Shown: positions 16,119 to 24,020 of the stretch, in pieces
How the letters are laid out: each line of letters begins with the position of its first letter
How positions within the stretch are numbered: the first letter of the stretch is position 1
Source of the DNA: Micromonospora sp. WMMD1155
GTDB lineage: Bacteria > Actinomycetota > Actinomycetes > Mycobacteriales > Micromonosporaceae
Direction: 5' to 3'
Assembly: GCF_029581275.1 (NCBI RefSeq)
Contig: NZ_CP120742.1
Coordinates: 7,130,501-7,194,500, forward strand
Length of the DNA: 64,000 bases
Translations under genes and position numbers: made by a program
Notes under the pieces: generated by a model
The model's database searches: none
The model's input: the letters and a program-made list of their open reading frames with translations, nothing else
Told to the model about the DNA's origin: nothing

Positions 16119-16988
16119 ATGGCCGGTAACGAAGTAGTCCCCGTCGACAAGGCGCTCAAGCAGGTCGAGCAGATCTCCTCGCTCGGTCTGGCGCTGGCGT
16201 CGTTGGAGTTCCTCACGCAGCCGCAGGTCTTCACCGACACCGGCCTGCTGAGCTGGCAGGTCGAGCGGTCTCGGCACAAGCTGACCGCCGGCAAGCTCGG
16301 CGACCTGCTGGACTATCTGTTCAAGCCGCCGGGCATCTACCTCATCTACCAGCTCCGCCTCGCCGCGGCGGTCGCGCTGATCAACCCGTACAGCAGCAAG
16401 AAGGTGCGCGACGTCTCGGTCGCCTACATCGCCGCGACGAACTACCTGCTGCATTTCCGGATCCGCTACGGCACCGACGGCACCGAGCACATGTCGCTGC
16501 TGACCTACGCCACCCTCACCGCGAGTCGGATCTTCGCCAACGACGAGAAGGCCAAGGAGGCCTGCGCCTGGTTCCTCGCCGGCCAGACCAACCTGTCGTA
16601 CTTCGCCGCCGGCCTGTCCAAGCTGGTCGGCGCGCCGTGGCGCAACGGCATGGCGATGCCGGGCATCTTCCGCACCACCGTGTACGGCGACAAGCGCGTC
16701 TACGAGCTGCTCAAGTCGCGACCGCGGCTCGCCAAGGCCGCCGGCTGGGGTGTGGTGGCCAGCGAGCTGGCGATGCCGCTGATGATGGCCGCCCCCAAGC
16801 TGCCCGCGTGGGCCATGCTCGGCATGGGCGGTGGCTTCCACGTCGGCAACGCCGTCTTTATGGGTCTCAACCGGTTCGTGTACTCGTTCGTCGGCACCTA
16901 CCCGGCCATCGTCCACGTCGCGAAGCACATGTCGGCCAGCGACGTGAACCTGCTCGGTGACTTCTTCCGCAAGCTGCGTCGTGGCTGA
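16119..16988 (+). CDS. HTTM-domain membrane protein (SdpB-like)
   Basis: A 289-aa protein with several membrane segments and the features of the horizontally transferred transmembrane (HTTM / vitamin-K-dependent carboxylase-like) family: FRIRYGTDGTEHM, CAWFLAGQTNLSYF, a conserved W-R-N-G-M-A stretch, HVGNAVFMGLNRF and FVGTYPA. SdpB, which with SdpA matures the SDP toxin of Bacillus subtilis, belongs to this family. ATG 16119 is preceded by GGCAGGAGA. The gene follows peptide 1 and overlaps the ABC transporter gene by 8 nt. A role in peptide maturation or membrane handling is the simplest reading. Carboxylase chemistry is not shown. Confidence 0.82.
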   Translation: MAGNEVVPVDKALKQVEQISSLGLALASLEFLTQPQVFTDTGLLSWQVERSRHKLTAGKLGDLLDYLFKPPGIYLIYQLRLAAAVALINPYSSKKVRDVSVAYIAATNYLLHFRIRYGTDGTEHMSLLTYATLTASRIFANDEKAKEACAWFLAGQTNLSYFAAGLSKLVGAPWRNGMAMPGIFRTTVYGDKRVYELLKSRPRLAKAAGWGVVASELAMPLMMAAPKLPAWAMLGMGGGFHVGNAVFMGLNRFVYSFVGTYPAIVHVAKHMSASDVNLLGDFFRKLRRG

Positions 16989-18786
16989 GCGGGATCGGCG
17001 GGACCGGGAGGCAGAGCCGGTCGGCCCGCTGCGGGTGACCATGCGCCTGCTGCGGCCGCACCGCCTCGGGCTGGCCCTGGCGGTGCTGCTCGGCCTGCTG
17101 GGCTCCGCCGCCGCCCTGGTGCAGCCGATCGTCATCGGCAGGCTGGTCGGGCAGCTCACCGCGCAGCGCTTCGCGGTGGGGACGCTGCTCGTGCTGATCA
17201 CGCTGTTCGTCGTCGAGGCCGCCCTCGCCGGTTTCCAGTCCTACATCATCGGGCGTTCCGGGACCCACGTGGTGCTCGCCGTACGGCGGACCATCGTGAT
17301 GCGGCTGGTGCGCGCCACCCTGCCGGCGCACTGGCAGCACCGACGCGGTGACCTGTTCACCCGGCTGGTCGCCGACACGTCGTTGCTGCGGACCGCGCTC
17401 ACCCAGAGCCTGGCCGTGCTCTTCCTGACCGGCATCACGGTGGCCGCGACCGTGGTGCTGATGGCCGTCATCGACCCGGTGCTGAGCCTCACCGCGCTGC
17501 TGTGCGTCCTGGTCGCCGCCAGCGGCAGCGTGGCGCTGGCCCGCCGGATCCGGATCGCCACCGAGGCCACCCAGTCGCGGGTGGGCGAGCTGGGCAGTGA
17601 CCTGCAACGGGCGCTCGCGGCGGTGACGACCATCAAGCTCAGCCGCGCCGAGCAGCGCGAGGCCGACCGGGTCAACGAGAAGGCCGTCGCCGCGCACGAC
17701 GCCGGCATGCGTACGGTACGACTCAACGCCCTGCTCGCGCCGACGGCCGACGCCGGTGTGCAGGGCTCGTTCGCTGTGGTCTTCGCGGTCGGCGCGGTGC
17801 GGATGGGCTCCGGCGCGCTGACCATCGGCGAGTTCGCGACCTTCCTGCTCTACCTGTTCTACCTGATCGCGCCGCTGGTCAGCTTCTTCGCGGCGATGGG
17901 CCAACTCCAGCAGGGGCTCGCCTCGGTGAGCCGGATCGACATGCTGCTGCGCTTCCCGCAGGAGGACGACGCCACCACGCCGCCGGCCCCGGTGTCGCCC
18001 GCCCCGGCCATGCCGGCCGCGCCGAGCGCACCGCTGCTGCGGGTACGCGACCTGCGGTTCGGCTACCTGCCGGACCGCCCGGTGCTGCGCGGGGTGTCCT
18101 TCGACGTGCCTCGGCAGGGCCTGGTGGCGATCGTCGGCCCGTCCGGCTCCGGCAAGTCGACGCTGTTCGGCCTGCTGACCCGGCTGTGGGAGCCGCCCGC
18201 CGGCAGCGTGCTGCTCGACGGCACCGATGTGCGGGAGATCCCCCTCGACACGCTGCGCAGCCGCATCGGGTTCGTCGAGCAGGAGTCGCGGGTGATGGAC
18301 GGCAGCATCGAGGAGAACATCCGCTTCGCCGAGCCGGACGCGCCGGCGGCCCGGGTCGCCGAGGCCGTCGGGCAGGCCAGCCTGACCGACTGGATCGGCA
18401 CCCTCCCGGACGGCCTGGGCACCGCCGTCGGTGAGGAGGGCCGCACGCTCTCCGGCGGTCAACGGCAGCGGATCGCCATCGCCCGGATGCTGGTGCCCGA
18501 CCCCGACGTGCTGCTGCTCGACGAGGTGACCTCCCAACTCGACGCCGAGGCCGAGTTCGCGCTGCGGACCGCGGTCGCGGAGATCGCCGAACGCCGGGCG
18601 GTGGTGGCCGTGGCCCACCGGTTGTCCACGGTGGTGCAGGCCGATCACATCGTCGTGTTGGAGAACGGCGCCGTACGCGCCCAGGGCACCCACGCCCACC
18701 TGCTCGCCACCGACACGCTCTACGAGCGGCTGGTGCGTACGCAGTTCACCGCGGTGCCGGCGCTGTCGGCGTCCACCGCCTCCTGA
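16981..18786 (+). CDS. ABC exporter, membrane and ATPase domains fused
   Basis: A 601-aa half-transporter. Residues 20-310 hold six membrane segments; residues 350-590 hold the ATPase, with GPSGSGKST (Walker A), LSGGQ (signature), VLLLDEVTS (Walker B with catalytic Glu) and AHRLS (H-loop). There is no N-terminal C39 peptidase domain, so it would export an already cleaved or leaderless peptide. An Ala-Pro-rich linker (about 335-350) joins the two halves. The GTG start at 16981 is inside the HTTM gene, so the two are coupled. It is the likely exporter of the peptide encoded upstream, or a self-resistance pump. Confidence 0.92.
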   Translation: MAERDRRDREAEPVGPLRVTMRLLRPHRLGLALAVLLGLLGSAAALVQPIVIGRLVGQLTAQRFAVGTLLVLITLFVVEAALAGFQSYIIGRSGTHVVLAVRRTIVMRLVRATLPAHWQHRRGDLFTRLVADTSLLRTALTQSLAVLFLTGITVAATVVLMAVIDPVLSLTALLCVLVAASGSVALARRIRIATEATQSRVGELGSDLQRALAAVTTIKLSRAEQREADRVNEKAVAAHDAGMRTVRLNALLAPTADAGVQGSFAVVFAVGAVRMGSGALTIGEFATFLLYLFYLIAPLVSFFAAMGQLQQGLASVSRIDMLLRFPQEDDATTPPAPVSPAPAMPAAPSAPLLRVRDLRFGYLPDRPVLRGVSFDVPRQGLVAIVGPSGSGKSTLFGLLTRLWEPPAGSVLLDGTDVREIPLDTLRSRIGFVEQESRVMDGSIEENIRFAEPDAPAARVAEAVGQASLTDWIGTLPDGLGTAVGEEGRTLSGGQRQRIAIARMLVPDPDVLLLDEVTSQLDAEAEFALRTAVAEIAERRAVVAVAHRLSTVVQADHIVVLENGAVRAQGTHAHLLATDTLYERLVRTQFTAVPALSASTAS

Positions 18787-18801
18787 GACCGGAGGACCGC
18801 C

Positions 18802-19827
18802 ATGCCCACCACGATGCCGCGAATCCTGGCCGCGGGGCTCGGCGTCAGCGCCGTGGCCCTGGTGGCCGGGGCCGTCTACCAGGCGGCTGCGACCCGCCGC
18901 GACCGCCGCCTGATCCCCGGCCCCGGTGGCGACGTCGACATCGGTGGCCGCACCCTGCGGGTGCACACCACCGGCCTGGGCGAGCAGCCCGGGCCCACCG
19001 TCGTGTTCGAGAGCGGAATGGCCACCCCGCTGGAGCTGTGGGCGTGGATCCAGGAGGGGGTGGCCGGGTTCGCGCCCACGGTCGCCTACGACCGCGCCGG
19101 AATCGGCCGCAGCGCGCCGGGCGAGCTGCCGCGCACGGCCGAGCGCACGACGGACGACCTGGAGGCGCTGCTCGACGCGGTGGGCGCCCGGCCGCCGTAC
19201 GTGCTGGTCGCCCACTCGTACGGCGGTCTGCTGGTACGGCACTTCGCCGAGCGGCACCCGGAGCGGGTGGCCGGCCTGGTCCTCGCCGACGTGGCGCATC
19301 CGGAGGAGCTGGTGCGCTCGCAGCGCCAGCGCGTCGGCCTGCCGTTCGTGGAGCAGTACCTGCGCGACTCGATGTGGCAGAGCACCATCGGGATGATCCG
19401 GCTGAACCCGAACAGCGACCGGCGTTTCCGCATCGACGGCCTGCCCGAGGAGGCACGCCTGTCGGCGAAGGCGGCCTTCTGCACGCGGCAGATGTGGCAC
19501 GGCTCGTACGCCGAGTTCGAGGCGTGGCAGAGCGACGTCAACGCCGAGGTACGCGACGCGAAGCTGCCGCCGCAGTGCCGGCTGTACGTGCTGACGGCGG
19601 GCGCGACGGTCACCGGCGACCCGGTGCACCTGCAGTTGCAGGAGGAGTTGGCCCGGCTCTCCGACGACGCGGTGCACGAGATCGTCGACGACGTCGAGCA
19701 CATCGAGCTGATCACCCACGAGGAGCCCGCGGCGCGGGTGGTCGCCGCGGTGCAGAGCGTCGTCCGGGCCGTCCGGGAGCAGCGGACGCTGCATCCGGCG
19801 GACCACCAGTCCGGAAGGGAGCGGTGA
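18802..19827 (+). CDS. Membrane-anchored alpha/beta hydrolase
   Basis: A 341-aa protein with one N-terminal hydrophobic segment (residues 7-27), then an alpha/beta-hydrolase fold: VVFESGMATP (oxyanion region), AYDRAGIGRS, the nucleophile elbow AHSYGG, and a C-terminal VEHIELITHE that probably bears the catalytic His. Ribosome site GGAGGA precedes the ATG. In this operon it could act as a peptidase or esterase on the exported product at the membrane. No substrate is apparent from sequence. It lies 15 nt after the ABC gene. Confidence 0.88.
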   Translation: MPTTMPRILAAGLGVSAVALVAGAVYQAAATRRDRRLIPGPGGDVDIGGRTLRVHTTGLGEQPGPTVVFESGMATPLELWAWIQEGVAGFAPTVAYDRAGIGRSAPGELPRTAERTTDDLEALLDAVGARPPYVLVAHSYGGLLVRHFAERHPERVAGLVLADVAHPEELVRSQRQRVGLPFVEQYLRDSMWQSTIGMIRLNPNSDRRFRIDGLPEEARLSAKAAFCTRQMWHGSYAEFEAWQSDVNAEVRDAKLPPQCRLYVLTAGATVTGDPVHLQLQEELARLSDDAVHEIVDDVEHIELITHEEPAARVVAAVQSVVRAVREQRTLHPADHQSGRER

Positions 19828-19832
19828 TCGAG

Positions 19833-20375
19833 ATGAGTCGGATCAACCGGGGTGCGATCCGCAGGATGGCGCTCTACGGCGTGCTGGGGACCTGGTTCGT
19901 GGCGAGTGCCATCAAGCAGGACCCGACGCGCAAGTCGAAGCTGTCCGAGCGGTTCGACCCGCACGGCGTGTTCCTGCCCGACTGGCGCTTCTTCGCGCCG
20001 CAGCCGGGCACCTACGACAACCACCTGCTCTTCCGGGACGAGCTGGCCGACGGCGGAGTCACGGAGTGGAAGGAGGTGCTGGTCGCCAGCGAGCGCACGC
20101 TGCGGCACGCGTTCTGGCACCCGAACCGGCGCGGCGAGAAGATCGTCTTCGACACCATGAACGAGATCATCAAGATCACCCAGGAGTCCGCACTGGAGAA
20201 GGAGGACATCCAGGTCTCGGTGGCCTACCTGACGTTGCTGAACTACATCACGCACAGCCAGCGCCACGACACCGGGGCGAGGCGGACCCAGTTCCTGGTC
20301 GCCCGATCGTCCGGCCGGGACGTCAACGAGGAGCCGGTGATGCTCTTCCTGTCCAATCGGCACCCAATTGCCTGA
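19833..20375 (+). CDS. SdpA-like membrane-anchored protein
   Basis: A 180-aa protein with an N-terminal membrane segment (about 12-27) followed by a soluble domain containing FLPDWRFFAPQPG (about 48-59) and LLFRDEL. The W-x-F-F-x-x-x-P pattern right after one membrane helix recalls SdpA, the partner of SdpB, and similar short proteins found beside HTTM and DCC genes in actinobacteria. The similarity is by motif and context only. ATG 19833 is preferred over GTG 19824 because the AAGGGAG site is 11 nt upstream of it. Function is unknown; a joint role with the HTTM protein is inferred. Confidence 0.7.
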   Translation: MSRINRGAIRRMALYGVLGTWFVASAIKQDPTRKSKLSERFDPHGVFLPDWRFFAPQPGTYDNHLLFRDELADGGVTEWKEVLVASERTLRHAFWHPNRRGEKIVFDTMNEIIKITQESALEKEDIQVSVAYLTLLNYITHSQRHDTGARRTQFLVARSSGRDVNEEPVMLFLSNRHPIA

Positions 20376-20401
20376 CCTGGACCCACAGCGGGGAGGCCGC
20401 G

Positions 20402-21103
20402 GTGACCACCGTCATCGTCCTGGATGGATACCCGACGACGTTCGACCGGATCATCGACGTGCTTCGCGCGCCGCGGTTGGCCCACGACGTCGTCGTCGTG
20501 AACTCGGTCGACGTCATGTGCATGAGGCTGCGCGGCGCGCTCGGCGCGGTCGGCCTGGTGCCGATCGAGTTGTCCGCCGGCGACCTCTCGCGGCTGGCGA
20601 CCGCCCCCGGCAACCGTGGCCGGCACGGCGGCGTGATCGTGGTGACCGCCTTCGAGTCGGCCGGTGAGATGGCGCAGGCGATCTCGGCGGGCGCCCGCGG
20701 CGTGTTACTGCTCGACAGCCCACCCGAGGAGGTGATGATCGGCGTACGCGCCGTCGCCGCCGGTCACCCCTTCGTGCCGCCGTCGATCCTGGCCACCCTG
20801 GCCACGGCCCTGTGCCGACTGGCCTGCGCGCACTCGAAGTCGACAGTCGACTACTCCCTGACCGACCGCGAGCTGGACGTGTTGAGCCTGCTCGCCCAGG
20901 GCCATCCGAACAAGCAGATCGCGCAGAACCTGTTCATCTCCGCGGCCACCGTGCACAGCCACGTGCTGAGCATCCTGCGCAAGCTCGGCGTCAACAACCG
21001 CACCCAGGCCGTGGTCTTCGCCCAGCAGCAGGGCCTGCTGTGCCAGGGGCACGCCGCGCTCGGCGCGCTGGCACCACAACCCACCGGAGGTCCCGTTGGC
21101 TGA
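20402..21103 (+). CDS. Atypical response regulator, LuxR-type HTH
   Basis: A 233-aa protein. Residues 1-130 look like a receiver fold (VIVLDGYP start, VIVVTAFESAGE, AISAGARGVLL), but I find neither the phospho-acceptor Asp in its usual hydrophobic-D-x-x-M-P setting nor the conserved Lys, so control by phosphorylation is doubtful. Residues 155-225 form a clear LuxR/NarL HTH (LTDRELDVLSLLAQG, KQIAQNLFISAATVHSHV). The GTG start has GGGGAGG upstream. It lies inside the peptide operon and is a good candidate for its own regulator. Confidence 0.88.
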   Translation: MTTVIVLDGYPTTFDRIIDVLRAPRLAHDVVVVNSVDVMCMRLRGALGAVGLVPIELSAGDLSRLATAPGNRGRHGGVIVVTAFESAGEMAQAISAGARGVLLLDSPPEEVMIGVRAVAAGHPFVPPSILATLATALCRLACAHSKSTVDYSLTDRELDVLSLLAQGHPNKQIAQNLFISAATVHSHVLSILRKLGVNNRTQAVVFAQQQGLLCQGHAALGALAPQPTGGPVG

Positions 21104-21521
21104 CCACGCGTCCCCCCGCCGGATCCCGGCCGCCCCGGCCGGGCCGATCATGTTGTACGACGGCGACTGCGGCTTCTGTACCCAGTCGATCAACCGGATC
21201 AGCGGCTGGGTGCGGCCGGACGTGACGATCGCCGCGTACCAGACCGTCGACCTGGCACCGCTGGGCGTGACCGCCGAGCGCGCCGACCACGAGGTGCTCT
21301 ACATCGACGCCGCGGGCCGGGTGCACGGTGGCGCGCAGGCGTTCGCGCGGTTGCTGCGGGTCGGCCGGCCGGCCTGGCGACCGGTGGGCGTGCTGCTGGC
21401 CCTGCCCCCGACCCGCTGGCTCGCCGCCGGCGTCTACCGCCTGGTGGCCGACAACCGGACGCGACTGCCGGGCGGCACCGCGGCCTGCGCGATCCCCCGT
21501 CCGCCCACCTCCGAAGCCTGA
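21096..21521 (+). CDS. DCC-family thiol-disulfide oxidoreductase
   Basis: A 141-aa protein beginning with the family signature YDGDCGFC (CxxC after a strand) and ending in the usual R-x-x-x-P region (VADNRTRLPGG). Members of the DCC family are thioredoxin-like proteins often encoded beside HTTM proteins. The start is TTG 21096, supported by CGGAGG five nt upstream and an 8-nt overlap with the regulator gene. In the cassette it may set the redox state of the Cys in peptide 2 (residue 35) or of a partner enzyme. That is inference. Confidence 0.85.
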   Translation: MADHASPRRIPAAPAGPIMLYDGDCGFCTQSINRISGWVRPDVTIAAYQTVDLAPLGVTAERADHEVLYIDAAGRVHGGAQAFARLLRVGRPAWRPVGVLLALPPTRWLAAGVYRLVADNRTRLPGGTAACAIPRPPTSEA

Positions 21522-21546
21522 GAACCGAGAACGAAGGAGACTTCCC

Positions 21547-22836
21547 ATGGCAGATCCGACCGGATCGGGAACCGCCGGAGACGAGTTCTTCGACGTGGTG
21601 ATCGTCGGCGGTGGTCCCGCCGGCTCGTGCACCGCCGGCCAGCTCGCCCAGCGTGGGCACCGCGTGCTGGTGCTGGAACGCGAGACCTTCCCCCGCTACC
21701 ACATCGGCGAGTCGCTGATCACCGGCATGCTCAGCGTGATGGAGGACCTGGGGCTGCTGGAACGCCTGGAGGCTTACGGCTTTCCCAAGAAGAACGGGCT
21801 GAGCCTGGTCTGGGGCGCCAAGCGCGAGCTGTGGAACGTCAACTTCGCCGAGTTGGGCGGGCCCTACCCGTACTCGTACCACGTGCGCCGCGCCGAATTC
21901 GACAAGCTGCTGCTGGACCGCGCGGTCGAGCTGGGCGCGGAGGTGCGGTTCCAGGCCACCGTCGGGCTGCCGGTCATCGAGGACGACCGGGTGGTCGGCG
22001 TGTCGTACACCATCGGGGACTCGGCGCCCCGGGTGGTGCGCGCGGCGCTGGTGGTCGACGCCTCGGGGCAGGCCCGGGCGCTGACCCGGCACCTGGCCGC
22101 CGTCAGCTGGCAGGAGGACCTGCGCAGTCTCGCCTACTGGACGTACTTCTCCCCCACCGGTGACCTGCCGGCCGGGCAGGAGGGCAACATCCTCGTCGAG
22201 AAGGTCACCGACGGCTGGTTCTGGGCGATCCCGGTGGGCACCACGCCGCCGACGTTGAGCGTCGGCTTCGTGACGCCCACCGAGACGGTCAAGGCCGCCG
22301 ACGTCAACATCGCCGAGCTGTACGCGCGCGGCATCGCGGAGAGCCGTCAGCTCAAGCACCTGCTGGCCGGCGCCGAGCAGGTCGACCAGTTCCGCACCAC
22401 GCGCGACTGGTCGTACCTCACCGATCGGTTCTCCGGGCCCGGCTGGCTCGCGGTCGGTGACGCCGGCGCTTTCATCGACCCGCTGTTCTCCGGCGGGGTC
22501 TGCCTGTCCATCCTGGCCTCCCACCCGGCCGCGCGGGCCGCCGACGTCGCGGTGCGCCGGCCCGACCTGGCCGAGCGGGCACTGGAGGGGTACCACGCCG
22601 GCTATCACGAAATGATTTCCGGTTTCTTGGAGTATGTCCGGTTCTTCTACAATCCCGATCGTGACGTGGAGGACTATTTCCAGCAGGCGGAGGCGATGAT
22701 GGCCTTCAACGAGCAACTGGGGTCGGCCCGGGAGGCGTTCATCGCCGTCATCTCCGGCACGGCCGCGATGTCGACCTACTTCGACATCCCCGACACGACC
22801 CCGGTGGCCGCGACAGCGGAAGGAGAACGCGGATGA
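21547..22836 (+). CDS. FAD-dependent halogenase-like oxidoreductase
   Basis: A 429-aa flavoprotein. It has the dinucleotide-binding GGGPAG (21-26), FPRYHIGESL (48-57), a Lys pair at 81-82 within GFPKKNG...WG that matches the place of the catalytic Lys of flavin halogenases, the halogenase hallmark W-x-W-x-I-P (GWFWAIP, 223-229) and DPLFSGGV (311-318). This combination is typical of flavin halogenases acting on carrier-bound or free phenol and pyrrole substrates; some relatives are plain monooxygenases. ATG 21547 has GAAGGAGA upstream. Its place in a small-peptide cassette is unusual: it could chlorinate or hydroxylate Tyr or Trp of the peptide, or act for the nearby NRPS cluster. Confidence 0.85.
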   Translation: MADPTGSGTAGDEFFDVVIVGGGPAGSCTAGQLAQRGHRVLVLERETFPRYHIGESLITGMLSVMEDLGLLERLEAYGFPKKNGLSLVWGAKRELWNVNFAELGGPYPYSYHVRRAEFDKLLLDRAVELGAEVRFQATVGLPVIEDDRVVGVSYTIGDSAPRVVRAALVVDASGQARALTRHLAAVSWQEDLRSLAYWTYFSPTGDLPAGQEGNILVEKVTDGWFWAIPVGTTPPTLSVGFVTPTETVKAADVNIAELYARGIAESRQLKHLLAGAEQVDQFRTTRDWSYLTDRFSGPGWLAVGDAGAFIDPLFSGGVCLSILASHPAARAADVAVRRPDLAERALEGYHAGYHEMISGFLEYVRFFYNPDRDVEDYFQQAEAMMAFNEQLGSAREAFIAVISGTAAMSTYFDIPDTTPVAATAEGERG

Positions 22837-23219
22837 CCGCACGACCCGATGCCCATGGTGGACCTCGCGACTCGGCCCGGACCCGCTACGTGGCGGGTCT
22901 GCTGGCCCTGGCCGCGGTCACCGTCCTCATCTTCGTCGGCGCGGGCCGCCTGCCGTCGGGTGTGCAGACCGCCCTCGGCTTCAGCGTCATCTTCTTCGTC
23001 GGCGCGCTGGTGTGGCTCAACTCGTCGCAGCGCCGACGCTCCGGCGCCGACACCGAGCCGGCCCGTGCCGCGACGGCGACACTGAACGTCTACGGGATCG
23101 CGCTGGTGGCCGCGCTGGTGGGCTACTACCTGCTGCGAGACCAGGACTGGGCCTGGGTCGTCGGGCTGCTGCCGGCCGCCGTGTGCCTGGTCAGCGCCGC
23201 CCGGGTGACGCGCGGCTGA
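22833..23219 (+). CDS. Small integral membrane protein, unknown
   Basis: A 128-aa protein with four hydrophobic segments (roughly 20-40, 46-64, 83-101, 106-124) and short charged ends. Its ATG overlaps the flavoprotein stop (ATGA), and a terminator follows. No family was recognised. By size, topology and last place in the operon it could be an immunity protein against the cassette's own product. That is inference only. Confidence 0.8.
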   Translation: MTARPDAHGGPRDSARTRYVAGLLALAAVTVLIFVGAGRLPSGVQTALGFSVIFFVGALVWLNSSQRRRSGADTEPARAATATLNVYGIALVAALVGYYLLRDQDWAWVVGLLPAAVCLVSAARVTRG

Positions 23220-23228
23220 GGAGTCCAG

Positions 23229-23267
23229 GCCTGTCGGGGGCGATCGACCATCATGCCCCCGGCAGGC
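23229..23267 (+). terminator. Terminator after the peptide-modification operon
   Basis: A 13-bp stem (23229-23241 and 23255-23267) with one G-T pair and a 13-nt loop lies 9 nt after the membrane protein gene and separates it from peptide gene 2. Confidence 0.7.
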
Positions 23268-23329
23268 CCCGATCCAAACCAACAATATGAGGGATGATTC
23301 TCCCTCCTCGCCTTCCTAACGTAGAAGTC

Positions 23330-23343
23330 ACCGGAACACCGGT
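23330..23343. promoter_or_regulatory. Short dyad upstream of peptide gene 2
   Basis: ACCGG-AACA-CCGGT lies about 25 nt before the start codon of peptide 2, within a short AT-richer stretch (23275-23330) that probably holds the promoter. It could be an operator. No matching copy was found before peptide 1. Confidence 0.3.
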
Positions 23344-23367
23344 ACACCTACCAAGGGAGGAAGAACG

Positions 23368-23649
23368 ATGAACCGCATCGAGACCGTCGCCCAGAACCTG
23401 CTGCCGGAGGTCGACAGCGACTACCTGCGGCCGCTGGAGTCCGTGCAGGCCACCGTCCCGACGATGACCTGCCCGACCGTCGCCGGCTTCATCCTCGGCG
23501 TCGGCGCCGGCTACCAGTTCATGCAGGCCGTGTTCAACGGCCCGGAGGCCGGCTACGGCACGTTCACCGGCGTGCGCGGCAACTTCGTCGACATGCCGGT
23601 CAACGAGCTGGTCGCGACCCGTCAGGCCGCCATCGGCGGGCTTTCCTGA
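23368..23649 (+). CDS. Small putative precursor peptide 2 (93 aa)
   Basis: A paralogue of peptide 1. It has the same N-terminal block (MNRIE, L20, PLE 22-24, V26, P31, T34), a hydrophobic Gly-rich core (38-57, with FILGVGAGYQF) and the same C-terminal motif (MPVNELVATR, 76-85). It has a single Cys at 35 and three Tyr. The ribosome site is very strong (AGGGAGGAAG). It is monocistronic, lying between two terminators with its own upstream region, so it may be expressed apart from the main operon. The pair could be a two-peptide bacteriocin, two substrates of one modification system, or a toxin with a decoy. Function is inferred. Confidence 0.8.
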   Translation: MNRIETVAQNLLPEVDSDYLRPLESVQATVPTMTCPTVAGFILGVGAGYQFMQAVFNGPEAGYGTFTGVRGNFVDMPVNELVATRQAAIGGLS

Positions 23650-23666
23650 CCCGGTAGGGCACTTCT

Positions 23667-23706
23667 GGGTTCCCGTCGGCCGGCTCCACCCGGCCGACGG
23701 GAACCC
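23667..23706 (+). terminator. Terminator after peptide gene 2
   Basis: A perfect 17-bp inverted repeat (23667-23683 and 23690-23706, 6-nt loop) begins 17 nt after the peptide 2 stop. Confidence 0.8.
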
Positions 23707-23759
23707 TGCCACACCGTCCACTGTCAGGCCCGTGCCCGTCCGCGTCACGGAATATCACG

Positions 23760-23935
23760 ATGAACCGCATCGAGACCGTCGTCGCGGATTCAGAGGCCCG
23801 TGTTGACAGTGGCCAGCTGTGGCAGCTCGTTTCGGCACGCTCCACCGCGCCGACAGCGACCGCCCCGCCGCACCGGCCGTATCCCCGGCGGCGACGAGGG
23901 CTTTCAGTCTCGCGTACGCCGTCTCCGACCGCAAG
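23760..23935 (+). pseudogene. Decayed third copy of the small peptide gene
   Basis: The frame opens with MNRIETV and matches peptides 1 and 2 in register over 34 residues (V15, L20, P31, T34 kept). It then turns into an Arg/Pro-rich run, while an adjacent frame (from about 23862) gives a moderately hydrophobic stretch (PAVSPAATRAFSLAYAV), as expected after a frameshift. It has no good ribosome site and lies beyond a terminator. The rest of 23650-24020 holds only the terminator and this remnant; the region runs tail-to-tail into the M16 protease gene. End point approximate. Confidence 0.55.
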
Positions 23936-24020
23936 GGTGGCGACCAACGGGCCGCGACCCGGATCGGAGCCCACGACCCACGACTGGCGGAACGACCCGA
24001 CGCTGCGCCGCGCCGGCTCG

